Positions 24,489 to 35,335 of a DNA stretch of 64,000 bases are shown here, piece after piece. The stretch lies in NCBI RefSeq assembly GCF_027595985.1, contig NC_073308.1, positions 10,067,928-10,131,927 of the forward strand, written 5' to 3'. A program made the translations under genes and the position numbers. How positions within the stretch are numbered: the first letter of the stretch is position 1; the number at the start of each line of letters is the position of its first letter. This DNA is from Sorex araneus (lineage: Eukaryota; Chordata; Mammalia; Eulipotyphla; Soricidae). The notes under the pieces were generated by a model. It did not search any database. It saw nothing but the letters and a program-made list of their open reading frames with translations, and was not told the DNA's origin.

Positions 24489-24919
24489 TTTTTTATTTTA
24501 AACTTTTATTGAGGAGTAATTTTCAACAACCGCTGATTTTCAGTCGTGGTGTTGCTATGCAAATCTCTCCCCTACCACTATCGCTCAGTCCCATCCCTCT
24601 GCCACCCTCTTTGCCAACTCAGCTCCTTCTATGTCTGACATATTTTAGAGTTTATTTCCAATAGGATTGTCTAATCCCCTCCTTTTAAAAATTACATTGT
24701 TCATATAATCAAAATGATGTTGTTATTTCTCTTTATTTTCTGTCTTCACATAGCATGTCTCCTCCCAATTTCATCCATGTTGCAGCAAACATCAAAGGTG
24801 ATTGATACTCATCGCTGAATGATGTTCCATTGTATATGTAAACCACAAGTACTTTATTCACTTGTTTTTAGGCACTTGGGTTGTTTCTAGATCCTGTCTA
24901 CTGAAAGTAGTGGCGGCAT
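24489..24919 (-). mobile_element. Old L1 3' portion, reverse
   Basis: AAACTTTTATTGAGGAG opens a diverged L1 3' UTR and ORF2 end (compare CATGTTGCAGCAAACATC and TTCCATTGTATATGT). The host sequence is split by the plus-strand L1 at 24920-29953 and continues after 29971 (CAACATAGGTGTGCATGTGA). Confidence 0.75.
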
Positions 24920-25204
24920 TCCAGTTTAGGACCATATTTATTTCCGACTGAAGGTCACAAGAGACAGTTGAAGGACATTTCTTATTGCTCAAGGGATCTA
25001 TACATCAGGGAAGAATTTACACTCCTGTATGTATATGCACCTAACAAAGGACCAGCAAAGTATTTAAAAAAGAACTACTCATAGGCTTGGAAGAAATATA
25101 TCAATAGCAACACCATACTAGAGGGAGATTTCAACACTGCTTTATCTCCTCTCGGTAGATAAATCTGACTCAAGCTTAGCAAGGACATACTTTATCTGAG
25201 GGAA

Positions 25205-25768
25205 TCACGAATCACACGAATCATGAAAACCCATTAATCGTCGATTTCTCGAGTGGGCTCAGTAATCTCTCTATTCGTCCTTTCCCTTAGATCTTAGAAG
25301 TCTCTCTTGACTCGGCCCTCCCAACAATGTCAATGTCACACTGGAGGCTCTTTCAGGGTCAGGGGAATGGGATCCAGTTTTTTACTGGGTTTAGCATATG
25401 AATACACCATGGGAAGCTTGCAAGGCTGTCCCATGTGGGCAGGAAACTCTCAGAAGCTTGCCAGTTTCTCCCAGAGGGAGAAGTAGGCTACAAGATAGGC
25501 CGCGCACGCTTCGCAGCAGTGCGCTTCTCGGAGCTTGCTTTTAAATCTCTGGATGTTGGCCGTTGATGGGATTACGCACACCTGGGTTCCTCTGCCGGTA
25601 CCTTCATGCGTGAGGCCCGTTCGAATGTGTGGAGAGGGGCCTTGAGCATGGCTGTAGCTAGGTTCTGGTGATCTTCCGCGGCCAGGAGCTCTGCTCAGGG
25701 CGGGGAGGGAAGCTGGAACCCATCCCCTCCAAGGGGCCCCCCGGGAAGACAGCCAGGCATGCCCACAC
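25205..25768 (-). mobile_element. RTE-tailed ~560-bp element, copy 1
   Basis: The sequence is highly similar to 51558-52110, which is a stand-alone insertion. On the minus strand it has a GC-rich 5' half, a middle resembling the SINE B body (CTGGCAAGCTTCTGAGAGTT, CCTTGCAAGCTTCCCATGG) and an RTE-like end containing GATTACTGAGCCC and ATGATTCGTGTGATTCG. No tRNA-like A/B boxes are visible in the 5' half. Confidence 0.85.
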
Positions 25769-26794
25769 CCTGGGCTTCCAGCTGACCACAGTGAGAAGCA
25801 GGGGAGTCTTCGACCGAGTGACTCTTCTGAGAAATGTCCACTAGCAAGACGGAGGCCTCTGCTAGCCCACCTGTGGAGATGGAGGGATCTACACAGCAGG
25901 CTAGCGTGGGGGAGCGCGTGGCCAGCCTTCCAGTCATCAGCACCACCTGCCAAATGCTGTCGGCCGCCTACAACGCCACCAAGGACAGCCACTCCCACAT
26001 CAGGATTTTCTACGACATGGCCGAGAAGGACGTGCAGATGCTCTTGGAGGCTGCCGTCAGCAGGGTGCAGCCCATCCTCGCCAAGCTGGAGCCCCAGATC
26101 AATACGGCCAGCGAGTATGCACACTGGGGGCTGGACAAGCTGGAGAACAGCGTGTCTGTCCTGCAGCAGCCGCTGGAGAAGGTCCTGGCCGACACCCGAG
26201 AGCTGTGTCATCCAAGGTATCGGAGGCCCGAGATGCCATGTCCAGCGCCAAGGACATGGTGGCCACCTGCGTGACGGGGGCAGTGGACGCGACCCGGGAC
26301 ACTGTGCAGAGTGGCGTGGACAGGATCAAGTGTGCCGTGTCCAGCGGCGTCCAGCCGGTCATGGATTCCCGTGTGGGCCAGATGGTGCTGAGCGGAGTGG
26401 ACATGATCCTGGGCAGGTCAGAGGAATGGGTGGACAACCACCTGCCCATGTCGAACGCTGAACTAGGCTGCCTGGCCACATCCCTGGACGGCGTGGACAT
26501 CGCGTCCCTGCAGCAGCAGTGGCAGGAGCAGAGCTACTTCATGCGCCTGGGTTCGCTGTCTGAGCGGCTGCACCAGTGCACCTACCAGCACTCGCTGGGC
26601 AAGCTGCAGCTCAGCGGGCAGAGGGCGCAGGAGGCGCTGCTGCAGCTGGCGCAGGCCATCTGCGTGGTAGAAACGGCCAAGCAGGAGGCAGGTCAGAAGC
26701 TGGCAGAGGGGCAGGAGAAGTGCCTCCAGATGTGGCTCAACTGGCACAAGAAACAGCTCCCAGACGCTGATGCCGATGCAGCCAGGCCAGAGAG
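25205..26794 (-). mobile_element. Chimeric insertion: RTE-tailed element plus inverted PLIN3 retrocopy
   Basis: A 1,590-bp insertion splits the plus-strand L1 and is bounded by a 9-bp duplication, CTGAGGGAA, at 25196-25204 and 26795-26803. On the minus strand the left part is an RTE-tailed element (25768 down to 25205) ending in ATTCGTG-type repeats at the target site. On the plus strand the right part is the 5' end and two thirds of the PLIN3 coding sequence, cut off without poly(A) at 26794. Both RNAs are thus joined at or near their 5' ends, in opposite orientation. This is what twin priming on two different RNAs would give. Confidence 0.8.
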
Positions 26795-26798
26795 CTGA
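25834..26798 (+). pseudogene. PLIN3: PLIN3 (TIP47) retrocopy, frameshifted and 3'-truncated
   Basis: Perilipin 3 coats nascent lipid droplets. The intronless copy starts MSTSKTEASASPPVEMEGST with the PAT-domain region (RVASLPVISTTCQMLSAAYN). The amphipathic repeat region follows (LEPQINTASEYAHWGLDKLE, AVDATRDTVQSGVDRIKCAV, QMVLSGVDMILGRSEEWVDN) and it ends in the helical part (QEQSYFMRLGSLSERLHQ, EALLQLAQAI). A one-base deletion near 26212 shifts the frame between LADTREL and SSKVSEARDA. About 320 codons of roughly 430 remain; the stop TGA at 26796-26798 comes from the target duplication. About 65 bases upstream of the ATG look like 5' UTR. Identity with PLIN3 rather than PLIN2 rests on my recall of the family. 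Confidence 0.88.
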
Positions 26799-29700
26799 GG
26801 GAAGAAATGGAAAAAAGGGGCTTAGTAGATATATATGGGACACTTCATCCTCAAAAAGCTTAATACATATTCTTCTCAAGTGTACATAGGACATTCTCCA
26901 AGATAGACCACATGTTGAGCCGCAAAACATACCTCTAAAAAATCAAGATGATAGAGATTGTATCAACGATCTTCTCAGACCATGATGCACTGAATATAGA
27001 AGTAAATCACAAACACACAAACAGAAAATCAAATAAAACACCTGGAAGTTAAATCACTACTAAACAGAGAGGGGCTTAGAAAGGAAATCAAACAGAAAAT
27101 CAAAAGATTCCTGAAAACAAATGAAAATGAGGACACAAGTTACCAAAACTTATGGGACATGGCAAAAGCTGTGTTAAGAAGAAAGTTTATAGTTCTACAA
27201 GCATTCCTCAGGAAGGAAGAGAGATCCCCCATAAGTATCCCAACAGCAACAAAAGGAGCCCAATCTGAGCAGGAGGAAGGAAATAATAAAACTCAGAGCA
27301 TAAATTAATAAGATAAAAAACTCCAAAAACAATCCAGAGATTAATGAAGCCAAGAGCTGGTTGTTTGAGAAAATAAACAAGATTGATAAATCTCTAGCAA
27401 GATTCACAAAAGACAGAAGAGAGAAAACTCTAATAAAATGAATCAGAAATGAAAAGGGGGACATCACAACAGAAACTACAGAAATTCAAAGGATCCTCAG
27501 AGATTGCTTTGGGAAGCTTTGTGCCACAAAACAAGAAAACTTTGAGGAAATTGATAAATTTCTGGATTCCTATAGCCTCCCAAGGCTGAACCAAAAAGAT
27601 ATGGAATACCTGAACAGAATATTACTGTCAAGGAAATTGAAATGGTAATAAAAAGTCTCCTCAAACAGAAAAGGCCTAGCCAAGATGCATTCACTAGTGA
27701 ATTCTTCCAAGTCTTTAAAGAGGACTTACTCCCAATCCTCTTTAAGCTTTTCCAGGAAATTGAAGTATCAGAAACACTTCCAAACAGTTTCTATGAAGCA
27801 AACATCACCCTGATACCAAAAGCAGAAAAAGATACTACAAAGAGAGAGAATTACAGGCCTATATCCCTGAACATAGATGCAAAGATTCTCAACAAGATTC
27901 TAGAGAATAGAATCAAATGACTCATCAAAAAGATCATACACGATGACCAAGTAGGATTCATCCCGGGGATGCAAGAATGGTTTAACATTTGAAAGTCAAT
28001 CAACATAATTCATCATACCAATAAAAGAAATAATAAAAACCATATGATCATATCAATAGATGCAGAGAAAGCATTTTTACAATATACAGCACCTGTTTAT
28101 GATGAAAATCTCTGCAAAATGGGCACCAGAGGAGCTTTCCTCAATATAGTCAAAGCCATCTACCATAAGCCCACGGCAAGCATCATTTGCAATGGGGAAA
28201 AACTAAAAGCCTTCCCTCCAATTTCAGTCACCAGACGAGGTTGCCCGCTTTTGTCACTCCTATTCACTATAGTACTGGAAGTCCTGGCTATAGCAGTTAG
28301 GCAAGAAAAAGATATCAACAGCATACAGATGGGAAAGGAAGAGATCAAGCTATCACTACTTGCAGACGATATGATACTATACTTAGAAAACCCTAAAGAC
28401 TCTACAAAAAATGCTTCTAGAAAGAATAGGTCTGTATAGTATAGTGGCAGGCTACAAAATCAACACCCAAAAGTCCATGGCTTAGTTATATACAAATAAC
28501 AAAAGAGACATAAAAAAACCAACAATCTGGTCCACAATAGTATCTCAGAAAATAAAGTACCTCAGAATCAGCTTAACCAAAGAGGTAAAGGACAATAAGG
28601 AAAATTTCAAAACACTACTTCAAGAAATAAAAGAGGACACTAGGAAATGGAGACACATTCTCTGCTCATGGATAGGGAGCATTAACATTACCAAAATCAC
28701 AATAGTCCCCCCAAACACTATACAGATTAAATGTAGTTCTTATCCCATGATAGTTTTCAAAGAAATAGACAAAACACTCCTGAAATTCATATCAAACAAT
28801 AACCCCCCTCCCACGAATAGTTAAAGCAAGCCTTGGGAAATGAATATGAGTGGTATCACCTTCCCCAATTTTAAACTATATTACATAGCCTTTAATTTTT
28901 TTGAGACTGAAAAGATAGGGAGAAGAAATGAACAGAAGCTTCCTCATAAAAGAAATACAAATGGGCAAAAGGCACATGAAAAAATGCTCCACATCACTAG
29001 TCATCAGGGAGATGCCAATCAAAACAACAATGAGATATCATCTCACACCACAGAGACTGGCACACATTCAAAAGAACGAAAGCAACCAGTGCTGGCGTGG
29101 ATGTGAGGGGAAAAGGGTGCTCTTTCATTTTTGGTGGGAATGCTGACTGGTCCAGCCTTTCTGGGAAACAATATGGACATTCCATCAAAAACTAGTAATT
29201 GAGTTCCCATATAACCCTGCAATACCACTTCTGGGAATATACCCTAAGGGTACAAAAAATCACAGTAGAAATGAAATCTGTACCTATATGTTCATTGTAA
29301 CACTGCTCACAATAGCCAGAATGTGGAAACAACCCAAGTGCCCGAGAACAATCGACCGGTTAAAGAAACTTTAGTATATCTACAACATGGAATACTATGC
29401 AGTTGTTAAGAGAGATGAATTCATAAACTTTGCTTCTAAGTGGATAGATATGGAGATTATCATGCTAAGTGAAATGAGTAAGAAAGAGAGGGATAGACAT
29501 AGAAGGATTGCACTCATTTGTGGAGTATAAAATAACATAACATGAGACTGACACTCAAGGACATAGATACAAAGTCCAGGAAGATTGCCCCATAGTTGGA
29601 AGCTTACCTCATGAGCTGGGGGAGAAGGCAGCTGGAATAGAGAAGGGACCACTAAGAAAATGTTTGGAAGGATCGGTCTGGATGGGAGATGTGAGCTGAA

Positions 29701-29970
29701 AGTAGATAAAGGACCAAATATGATAACCTCTCATCATCTGTATTACAAATATTATTCACAAAATTAGAGAGAATGTATGGGGAAATTTTTCTGTCATGGA
29801 GTCAGGGGGTAGGAAATGGGGGTTATACTGGGGATATTGGTGGTGGGGAATGTGCACTGGTAGAGGGATGGGTGTTTGATCACTGTATGATTGTAAACTC
29901 AAACATGAAATCTTGCAACTGTATCTCATGGTGATTCAATTAAATAAAAGGAAGAAAGTAGTGGTGGCAT

Positions 29971-30060
29971 CAACATAGGTGTGCATGTGACTTTGGTTTA
30001 AAGTTTTTGTGTTTCAAGATACATGAGAAGAAATATGCAATGGAACATAAATGGACTCTC
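29971..30060 (-). mobile_element. Old L1, continuation of 24489-24919
   Basis: CAACATAGGTGTGCATGTGA then TTTTTGTGTTTC is the usual sequence upstream of the L1 3' UTR in reverse and directly continues the interrupted host L1. Confidence 0.65.
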
Positions 30061-31160
30061 TGGTCAAAATAACAATTGAAATCCCAGATATATGCATTTC
30101 AAATATATGGACAATTAATTTATGACAATGTAGCAAGGAGAGACTTGTAAACAAATGATGTGGAGAAACTAATTAGCCATACACAGGAAATTAACTAAAT
30201 TCCCATCTTATGTCACAATAAAAATGGAAATAAAACACTGATATCAAACCCACCTCCTTAAAAAACATGTAAAAAAGAAAGAGATTACTCTCTAAGATAT
30301 GTCTCTAACAGTATAATTTACTTCATTGACAAAGAACAAAAACTACCAGAAATTGAATTGCATCAAACAAATGGGACCTTATAAAACTAAAAACCTTCAT
30401 CACTGCAAATGAGATGATGCTTAAAATGAAAATGAAGAGGACCAAGATAGAGAGAGAAAAGAGAAGAGAGAGAGAATACAGAAGTTAAGATTCTTGTCTT
30501 GCTCATGACCATCTTTAGGACTTAATTATGCTTCCCAGAGCACTACCAAGACCAAACCCTGAACACAGAGCCATGAGGAAGCCCTGAGTCTGCAAGATGG
30601 TTCCTGAAATCAAAATAAAATAAAATAAACAAAATACAAAGGTACCCCACTGATTAGAAGAAATATTTTCATGCCGCATATTGGACAGATGGATAATATC
30701 TAAGTATATAAGAAGCATTCTTGAAGCTCAACAACAACAAAAATCCAAAAATAGGAAGAGGAGAGAAAAGGACTCTTTCTCAAAGATACATAGATATGAC
30801 CAATAGACATATAAGAAAATGTTCATCATCACAGATTATCAGAGAAATAAAATTCAAACTGACAGTGAGATGTCATCTCATAACAGAAAGAATAGTCTGT
30901 ACTAAAATGATGCAAATCAATAAGTTATTGCAGTGATATAGTACAAAAGGAACTCTCATTCACTGTTTTTGGAATTTCTGTGTAGTTCAGCCACTTTAGG
31001 AGGTTTAGAGGTTTCTCAAAAGATAATCAAAGTATCACCACTTTGATTATCTTTTAATCCTCCTGGTCATACAGGACAAAATTTTCAAAGGGAAGTAATT
31101 GCTTCAGGTTTGTTTTCAAATAATTTTAGGTACAATAATATGAAGTTAAATACTTAGGTT
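30061..31160 (+). mobile_element. Old L1 ORF2 fragments, forward
   Basis: Diverged ORF2 C-terminal sequence on the plus strand, with landmarks such as TTATGACAATGTAGCAAGGAG near 30120, MTNRHIRKCSSSQIIREIKF at 30800-30860 and TCATTCACTGTTTTTGGAAT near 30955. A SINE copy lies inside at about 30450-30620. Opposite orientation to the adjacent 29971-30060 piece suggests a 5' inversion in the original insertion. Confidence 0.7.
30450..30620 (+). mobile_element. Old SINE A-like copy
   Basis: A degenerate forward copy with TTAAGATTCTTGTCTTGC in the head, CAGAGCACTACCAAGACC in the body and an AAATAAAATAAAATAAAC tail. Confidence 0.5.
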
Positions 31161-31181
31161 ATTAAATTTATTTTTGGGAAC

Positions 31182-31414
31182 TACTCCTCCTTCCAACGAT
31201 GCCGTACTGGAGGCTCTTTCAAGATCAGGGGAATGAGACTAAGCTTGTTACTGGTTTTGGCATATTAATGTTAATATTCTAATAATATGGTCTAATAATA
31301 TGGCATATTATTAGAGAGAGGCTTCTAAAATCTCAGGGCTTGGACGAATGAAGACATTACTGAGACCGCTCAAGTAATTCGACAATCAATGGGATGATGA
31401 TGATGATGATGATG
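31182..31414. mobile_element. RTE-tailed element with 5' inversion, copy 3
   Basis: The right part (31313-31414, plus) is the terminal segment of the ~560-bp element, ending in GGGATGATGATGATGATG. The left part (31182-31270) is the neighbouring upstream segment in opposite orientation (TACTGGAGGCTCTTTC, GGGGAATGAGACTAAGCTTG). About 40 AT-rich bases lie between. The two parts meet at nearly the same point of the parent element. A 12-bp duplication with one mismatch (ATTTTTGGGAAC/ATTTTTGGGACC) lies at 31170-31181 and 31415-31426. The target was the tail of an old SINE. Confidence 0.85.
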
Positions 31415-31520
31415 ATTTTTGGGACCACACCAGAAGTACTCAAATCTTACTTTTGACTCTGCTTTTAGGGACAACTCCTGGTGGGGTTGGGGAACCATAT
31501 AGGGTGCTGTGTGCAAGACT
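31415..31520 (-). mobile_element. Old SINE A, interrupted
   Basis: TTTTTGGGACCACACCAG and AACTCCTGGTGGGG followed by ACCATATAGGGTGCTGTGTGC fit the reverse SINE A body. The RTE-tailed element inserted in its T-rich end. Confidence 0.7.
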
Positions 31521-31804
31521 ATAATAATATCTTATTCATAACAGGTACTATCTTATCTGACTCAATATTTAGATTTTCAGAAGTATATCTTTGTATTGAA
31601 CATATTTGCACAATAGACACATTACTACTTTCCTCACTCAAAACTTTCTTTTTTGGTTGAATGTTACAAAATTCCATTGTAACATTGAGATAAAATAAAA
31701 TATTTAATAATTGCAACAGATTTTCAAACAATCTACTTTTGAATCAAAGGAGCTTTTAAAGAATTTTTGTGCTTAAATATTTTTACTCTATTAAAAACCC
31801 AAAT

Positions 31805-32050
31805 TAGCTATTGTGGTTTGCAATAGATACTAAAAGATTATCAAAAATATCCCTTTACCTACTTTTAGCACTCAGTTTTTGTCCAAATTCTGCCCCCTGG
31901 ACCACCAGCCAAAGTTGTGATTGATTCCAACCACTGACCAGTCCTCCTAAACCCCTGTTTTTCCAGGGCCATGAATATTAGTCTTCTAATATCTATATCT
32001 ATATCTATATATATAGTGATATATATCACAAATGAATGCAGTCATTCTAA
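31805..32050 (-). mobile_element. Old L1 3' UTR and ORF2 end, reverse
   Basis: GCTATTGTGGTTTGCAATAG, CTTTTAGCACTCAG and GGGCCATGAATATTAGTC match L1 3' UTRs seen at 21680 and 58450 in reverse; the ORF2 end CACAAATGAATGCAG follows. Confidence 0.75.
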
Positions 32051-32110
32051 GGAAAAAAGAGAGAGGCGGAGAGAGATTAAGAGAGAGAGAGAGAGAGAAG
32101 AAAAGCACAT
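32051..32110. repeat. GA-rich simple repeat
   Basis: GAGAGAGAG tract between two L1 pieces. Confidence 0.7.
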
Positions 32111-32111
32111 G

Positions 32112-32248
32112 CGATAGAGACAGGCTGGGGAGTGGGGGATGGGGGTGATGGAAGGGAAACTGGGGACGCTGGTTTTGGGAAATGTACACTAGTGGAGGAA
32201 TGGGTGTTGGAACTCTGTATGGCTGAAGCCTAATCGTGAACAGCTTTT
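32112..32248 (+). mobile_element. L1 3' UTR end, forward
   Basis: GGGAAACTGGGGACGCTGG, ACACTAGTGGAGGAATGGG and CTGTATGGCTGAAGCC are the standard forward L1 3' UTR motifs, as at 3480-3570. Confidence 0.8.
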
Positions 32249-32477
32249 TTTAATTACTGAATCACCGTAAGATACAGTTACAAAGCTTTCATGTTTGAGT
32301 TTCAGTCATGTAATGATCAAACACCCATCCCTCCACCAGTGCAGTGCCCATCACCAATGTCCCCAGTATCCCACCGCCCTTCCCAAACCTTCTATGGCAG
32401 ACAATCTTCCCCATACTCTCTCTCTACTTTTGGGTATAATGGTTTGCAATATATATATATGTATGTATGTATATATG

Positions 32478-32512
<35 letters not shown>

Positions 32513-32704
32513 GATATCAAGTTTTGTCTTTTATCTACTTTCAGCACACATCTCCCATCCCAAGTGATTCCTCCAACCATAATTGACTTAGTGATCCCTT
32601 CTCTATTCCAGCAGCCTTCTCCCCCAGCTCATGAGGCAGGCTTCCAATTATGGGGTCCTGGCTCTTGTGTCTACTGTCCTTGGGTGTCAGTTTCATATTA
32701 TGTG
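32249..32704 (-). mobile_element. L1 3' UTR, reverse, facing the previous piece
   Basis: TTTTTTTAATTACTGAATCACCG opens a reverse L1 3' end that runs through ATCCCTCCACCAGTGC to TGGGTGTCAGTTTCATATT. With 32112-32248 it forms a tail-to-tail L1 pair. A forward L1 tip (TAAGGGTCTACCTTACAGTG) follows at about 32705-32752. Internal AT and GA repeats occupy about 32450-32512. Confidence 0.8.
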
Positions 32705-32826
32705 AACAACTTTGTAAGGGTCTACCTTACAGTGATTCGATTAAAACATTAATATATAAATTATCTTTTATATATAGACAGAAGAAAGCAAAAAATAAAA
32801 TAAAAAATAAAAATCTAAATTCTTAG

Positions 32827-33324
32827 TGTTAGGGCACGGTTCTGGATCTCTGACCTCAGACAAGGACCACACAGGAGTGCAATTAGCAAGTGGGTAGTTT
32901 ATTAAGCTGGCTAACCAGGGTCATGCACACAGAGAGAGAGACACGCAGGTCCCATGTACGAGGCAAGGCCCCAACCCAGGGTTGCAGGAATTACTTATTT
33001 AAGCCCATGTTGGCCGTTTCAGTGAAAGCACGAAAGCCCGTGCGTTCCCTAGCCAATAAGTTCATAATTCAACATGCCTCTCCCCCCAATCCCATTAGGC
33101 CCATCTTCTTGTTCAGCCTATAGATTTACAGGTCACAATTGCGTAAGCGCCTGCACGGGTCCAAGCCCGACCCAGAAGGCTATCTTGTCTAGATTATATC
33201 CTTATATGGTCACAGCTCAGGAGCCCGCACATTCCTCTTGGAGCAAGCAGATAGCAGAGGCCTGAGTGGAAAATATATGGTTTTCATTGTCTTTGGCCCC
33301 ACCCAGGGCAGTCCTGCCTTAACA
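32827..33324 (-). mobile_element. Solo LTR of an endogenous retrovirus, class I-like
   Basis: The 498-bp block starts TGTTAGGGCACGG and ends GCCTTAACA, forming TG...CA ends with TGTTA/TAACA inverted termini. A 4-bp duplication TTAG lies at 32823-32826 and 33325-33328; 4-bp duplications are typical of gamma-like (class I) elements. On the minus strand a TTAAATAAG TATA-like box lies upstream of an AATAAA (within GTTTATTAAG on the plus strand), consistent with U3-R-U5 order on that strand. No internal viral genes are present. Confidence 0.85.
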
Positions 33325-33639
33325 TTAGGAAATCCATGTCAGTACTTATTATTACTATTTTAAAACTCAATTTTGATCATTTGCCTCTTATTTTGTAGCC
33401 AATTATCCTACCCCTAAGGTATGCCACCAGTTTTCTCTTACTTTGAAAAGGAGACTAGGATCTGTAGAAATACTCAAAACTCAATTTCACCTCAAAAGTC
33501 TATTTCCCATTTCTCTTAGAACGAAATGAAAGAAGAAACTATTTTAAAAATGACTATTTTTTTTCTCTTTGCTCTTAAACTATTTTGGGAATGTTGTTTG
33601 ATTAGCCCTTTGCCTCTTATTTTAGAAATTCATCAAAAG

Positions 33640-33786
33640 AATCACCACATTTGCCTTTCACACAGCCGACCCGGGATCGATTCCCAGCATCCCATATGGT
33701 CCCCTGAGCACAGCCAGGGGTAATTCTTGAGTGCAGAGCCAGGAATGGCCCCTGTGCATCGCCAGGTGTGACCCCCCAAAAAAATT
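33640..33786 (+). mobile_element. SINE A, forward, 5'-truncated
   Basis: It begins within the tRNA head (TTTGCCTTTCACACAGCCG), keeps a B-box-like GGGATCGATTCCC and the CCATATGGTCCCCTGAGCAC body, and ends GTGTGACCCCCCAAAAAAA. Confidence 0.9.
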
Positions 33787-33861
33787 ATACTTTAAATTTT
33801 ACTGAGTCTTTGAGCTGACAATAGAGAGAAAATAGGCAATTTTGATCTTTAAAAAATTCTG

Positions 33862-33950
33862 GAAATTACATGAGAAGGGATGAGTGTTGGAACATTATAT
33901 GACTTAAACCCAATCATAAACAGTTTTGTAAAGATTAATTAATTAAAAAA
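33862..33950 (+). mobile_element. L1 3' tip, forward
   Basis: GATGAGTGTTGGAACATTATATGACTT, then AACCCAATCATAAACAG and an A-rich end match L1 3' termini. Confidence 0.65.
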
Positions 33951-33974
33951 TTCGTTAACATTAATAAGACAGAC

Positions 33975-34195
33975 ATGAAATTGATTTGGGGGGATTGCCT
34001 CAAGCAGTATGCAGAGTGCCCAGGGGTCACTCCTGGCAATAATTGTCTAACCAGCTTGGAAGTTCAATGCCCAGGTGATGTATTGCTTCTTAGGGACCCC
34101 TAGGGTCATACTCAGTGGTCACTTGTGGTGCCAGGGATCTAACCTGGACCTCTGCACAGGACAAACATGCTCCCTGAGCACTGAGCACTCTCTTA
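33975..34195 (-). mobile_element. Old SINE A-like copy
   Basis: AGAGTGCCCAGGGGTCACTCCTGG and GTGCCAGGGATCTAACCTGG with a degraded head resemble reverse SINE A; the extra length suggests an internal insertion or two fragments. Confidence 0.55.
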
Positions 34196-35165
34196 GGTTT
34201 TTAAGTCAACATAAAATGTCAATTCTCCCTTGTTAGGCTGCAGGTAGTTATACTTGACTGTTGGTTCCCATAACCTTTGTCATACCTTGACCAGGAAGGA
34301 ATTTTGTGTTTTATCTCAATTGACATGATGTGAAAGCAGCATGTGTTGAATGTTGTTATCTTAGCATTGTGATTTGCATGAGCAGCCTTTGTAGACAACA
34401 GGAATTGTAACTTCTCCTAGACCTTATGAAGTAGAACCCCATTGCCCCCTGATTTACCTCAACACCCTCATTTCTAGGGTGTGGCCCAACAAAAGAGATT
34501 TTATCACTATGACTTGTGTTTGCTCAGGTTTTATGGTTAATATTTCGTTGTTTTAGTATGAATAACTTGTTAAAAGAGTTTTGGAGGTAGTTGTTTCCTT
34601 CCCCAAAGGTCCTATCCCTCTACTGTGTAAATCTCACAGCTGTTGCTTGAAAGATTCTTTTATGTGCTTCATTTTGTAATGGTTTCAGAAGGATAATTGC
34701 TGCCAAGACCATCTTATAAAAGTTATTCTCACTCCAAACTAAAAACAGTATAATAAAAGTTCACAAACACAGATATTTTATTTAAGCTTTCCAACTTTGT
34801 GCATATTTTATTTGTTTTATTATACTTTTGCACTTGGAAAAGATTTCTAAAAAATTCAATAATAATTTCACAAAGTTTGTGAAAAAAACACAAACTTTTA
34901 ATCTAAAATTGTGCCATTAGTGGGTTCCAAAAATCAATTTTCCTATCAGTACATTTTATGAGGTCACTAGGATGTTAACTGGTTCATTCTGCTTTCCCTC
35001 CCCCCGTTTATGTTTAAATTCAAAACAGTGCTTCTTCCTTTTAAATTAGTGAATTCAAGACTGTAACAGCATTCAGTAGTCCGAATAGATATAACTCTAT
35101 GCAGCACTAAATATTTATATATTTGGAAAAAATTGAAGTATTACTTAAGTGTTTGTTTCTGTTTA
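34196..35165. other. Intergenic DNA, no gene recognised
   Basis: AT-rich unique-looking sequence without recognisable repeats or ORFs of interest. Confidence 0.55.
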
Positions 35166-35167
35166 AA

Positions 35168-35335
35168 ATGCCAGAGACAGACATAGTACAACAACTAGGG
35201 CACTTGCTTGCACACGGCCGACTGGAGTTAGATCCCTGGCATCTCATATAGTCCCCATGCACCACCAAAAGTAATTTCTGAGCACAGAGCCAGGAGTAAC
35301 CCTTAGTATTGTACAGTCTGACCCCAAAACCAAAA
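35168..35335 (+). mobile_element. SINE A, forward
   Basis: AGAGACAGACATAGTACAAC head, ACACGGCCGACTGGAG, CATCTCATATAGTCCCC body and CTGACCCCAAAACCAAAAAG end; moderately diverged. Confidence 0.85.

Larger units (their letters stand above)
24920..29953 (+). mobile_element. 5'-truncated L1 with a chimeric insertion
   Basis: A plus-strand L1 begins within the endonuclease and runs to an AATTAAATAAAAGG end. A 17-bp duplication with one mismatch (GAAAGTAGTGG, C or T, GGCAT) lies at 24903-24919 and 29954-29970. Without the insertion at 25205-26794 it is about 3.4 kb. ORF2 landmarks appear with many stops: [18 protein letters not shown] near 28230, ADDMILY near 28365 and [19 protein letters not shown] near 29035. 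A deletion near 28890 removes sequence between the FADD region and the C-terminus. Confidence 0.92.

Noticed and set aside
25450-26211. 253-codon minus-strand ORF
   Set aside because: It runs antisense through the PLIN3 retrocopy and the GC-rich half of the RTE-tailed element. High GC lowers stop frequency there; no domain is visible.
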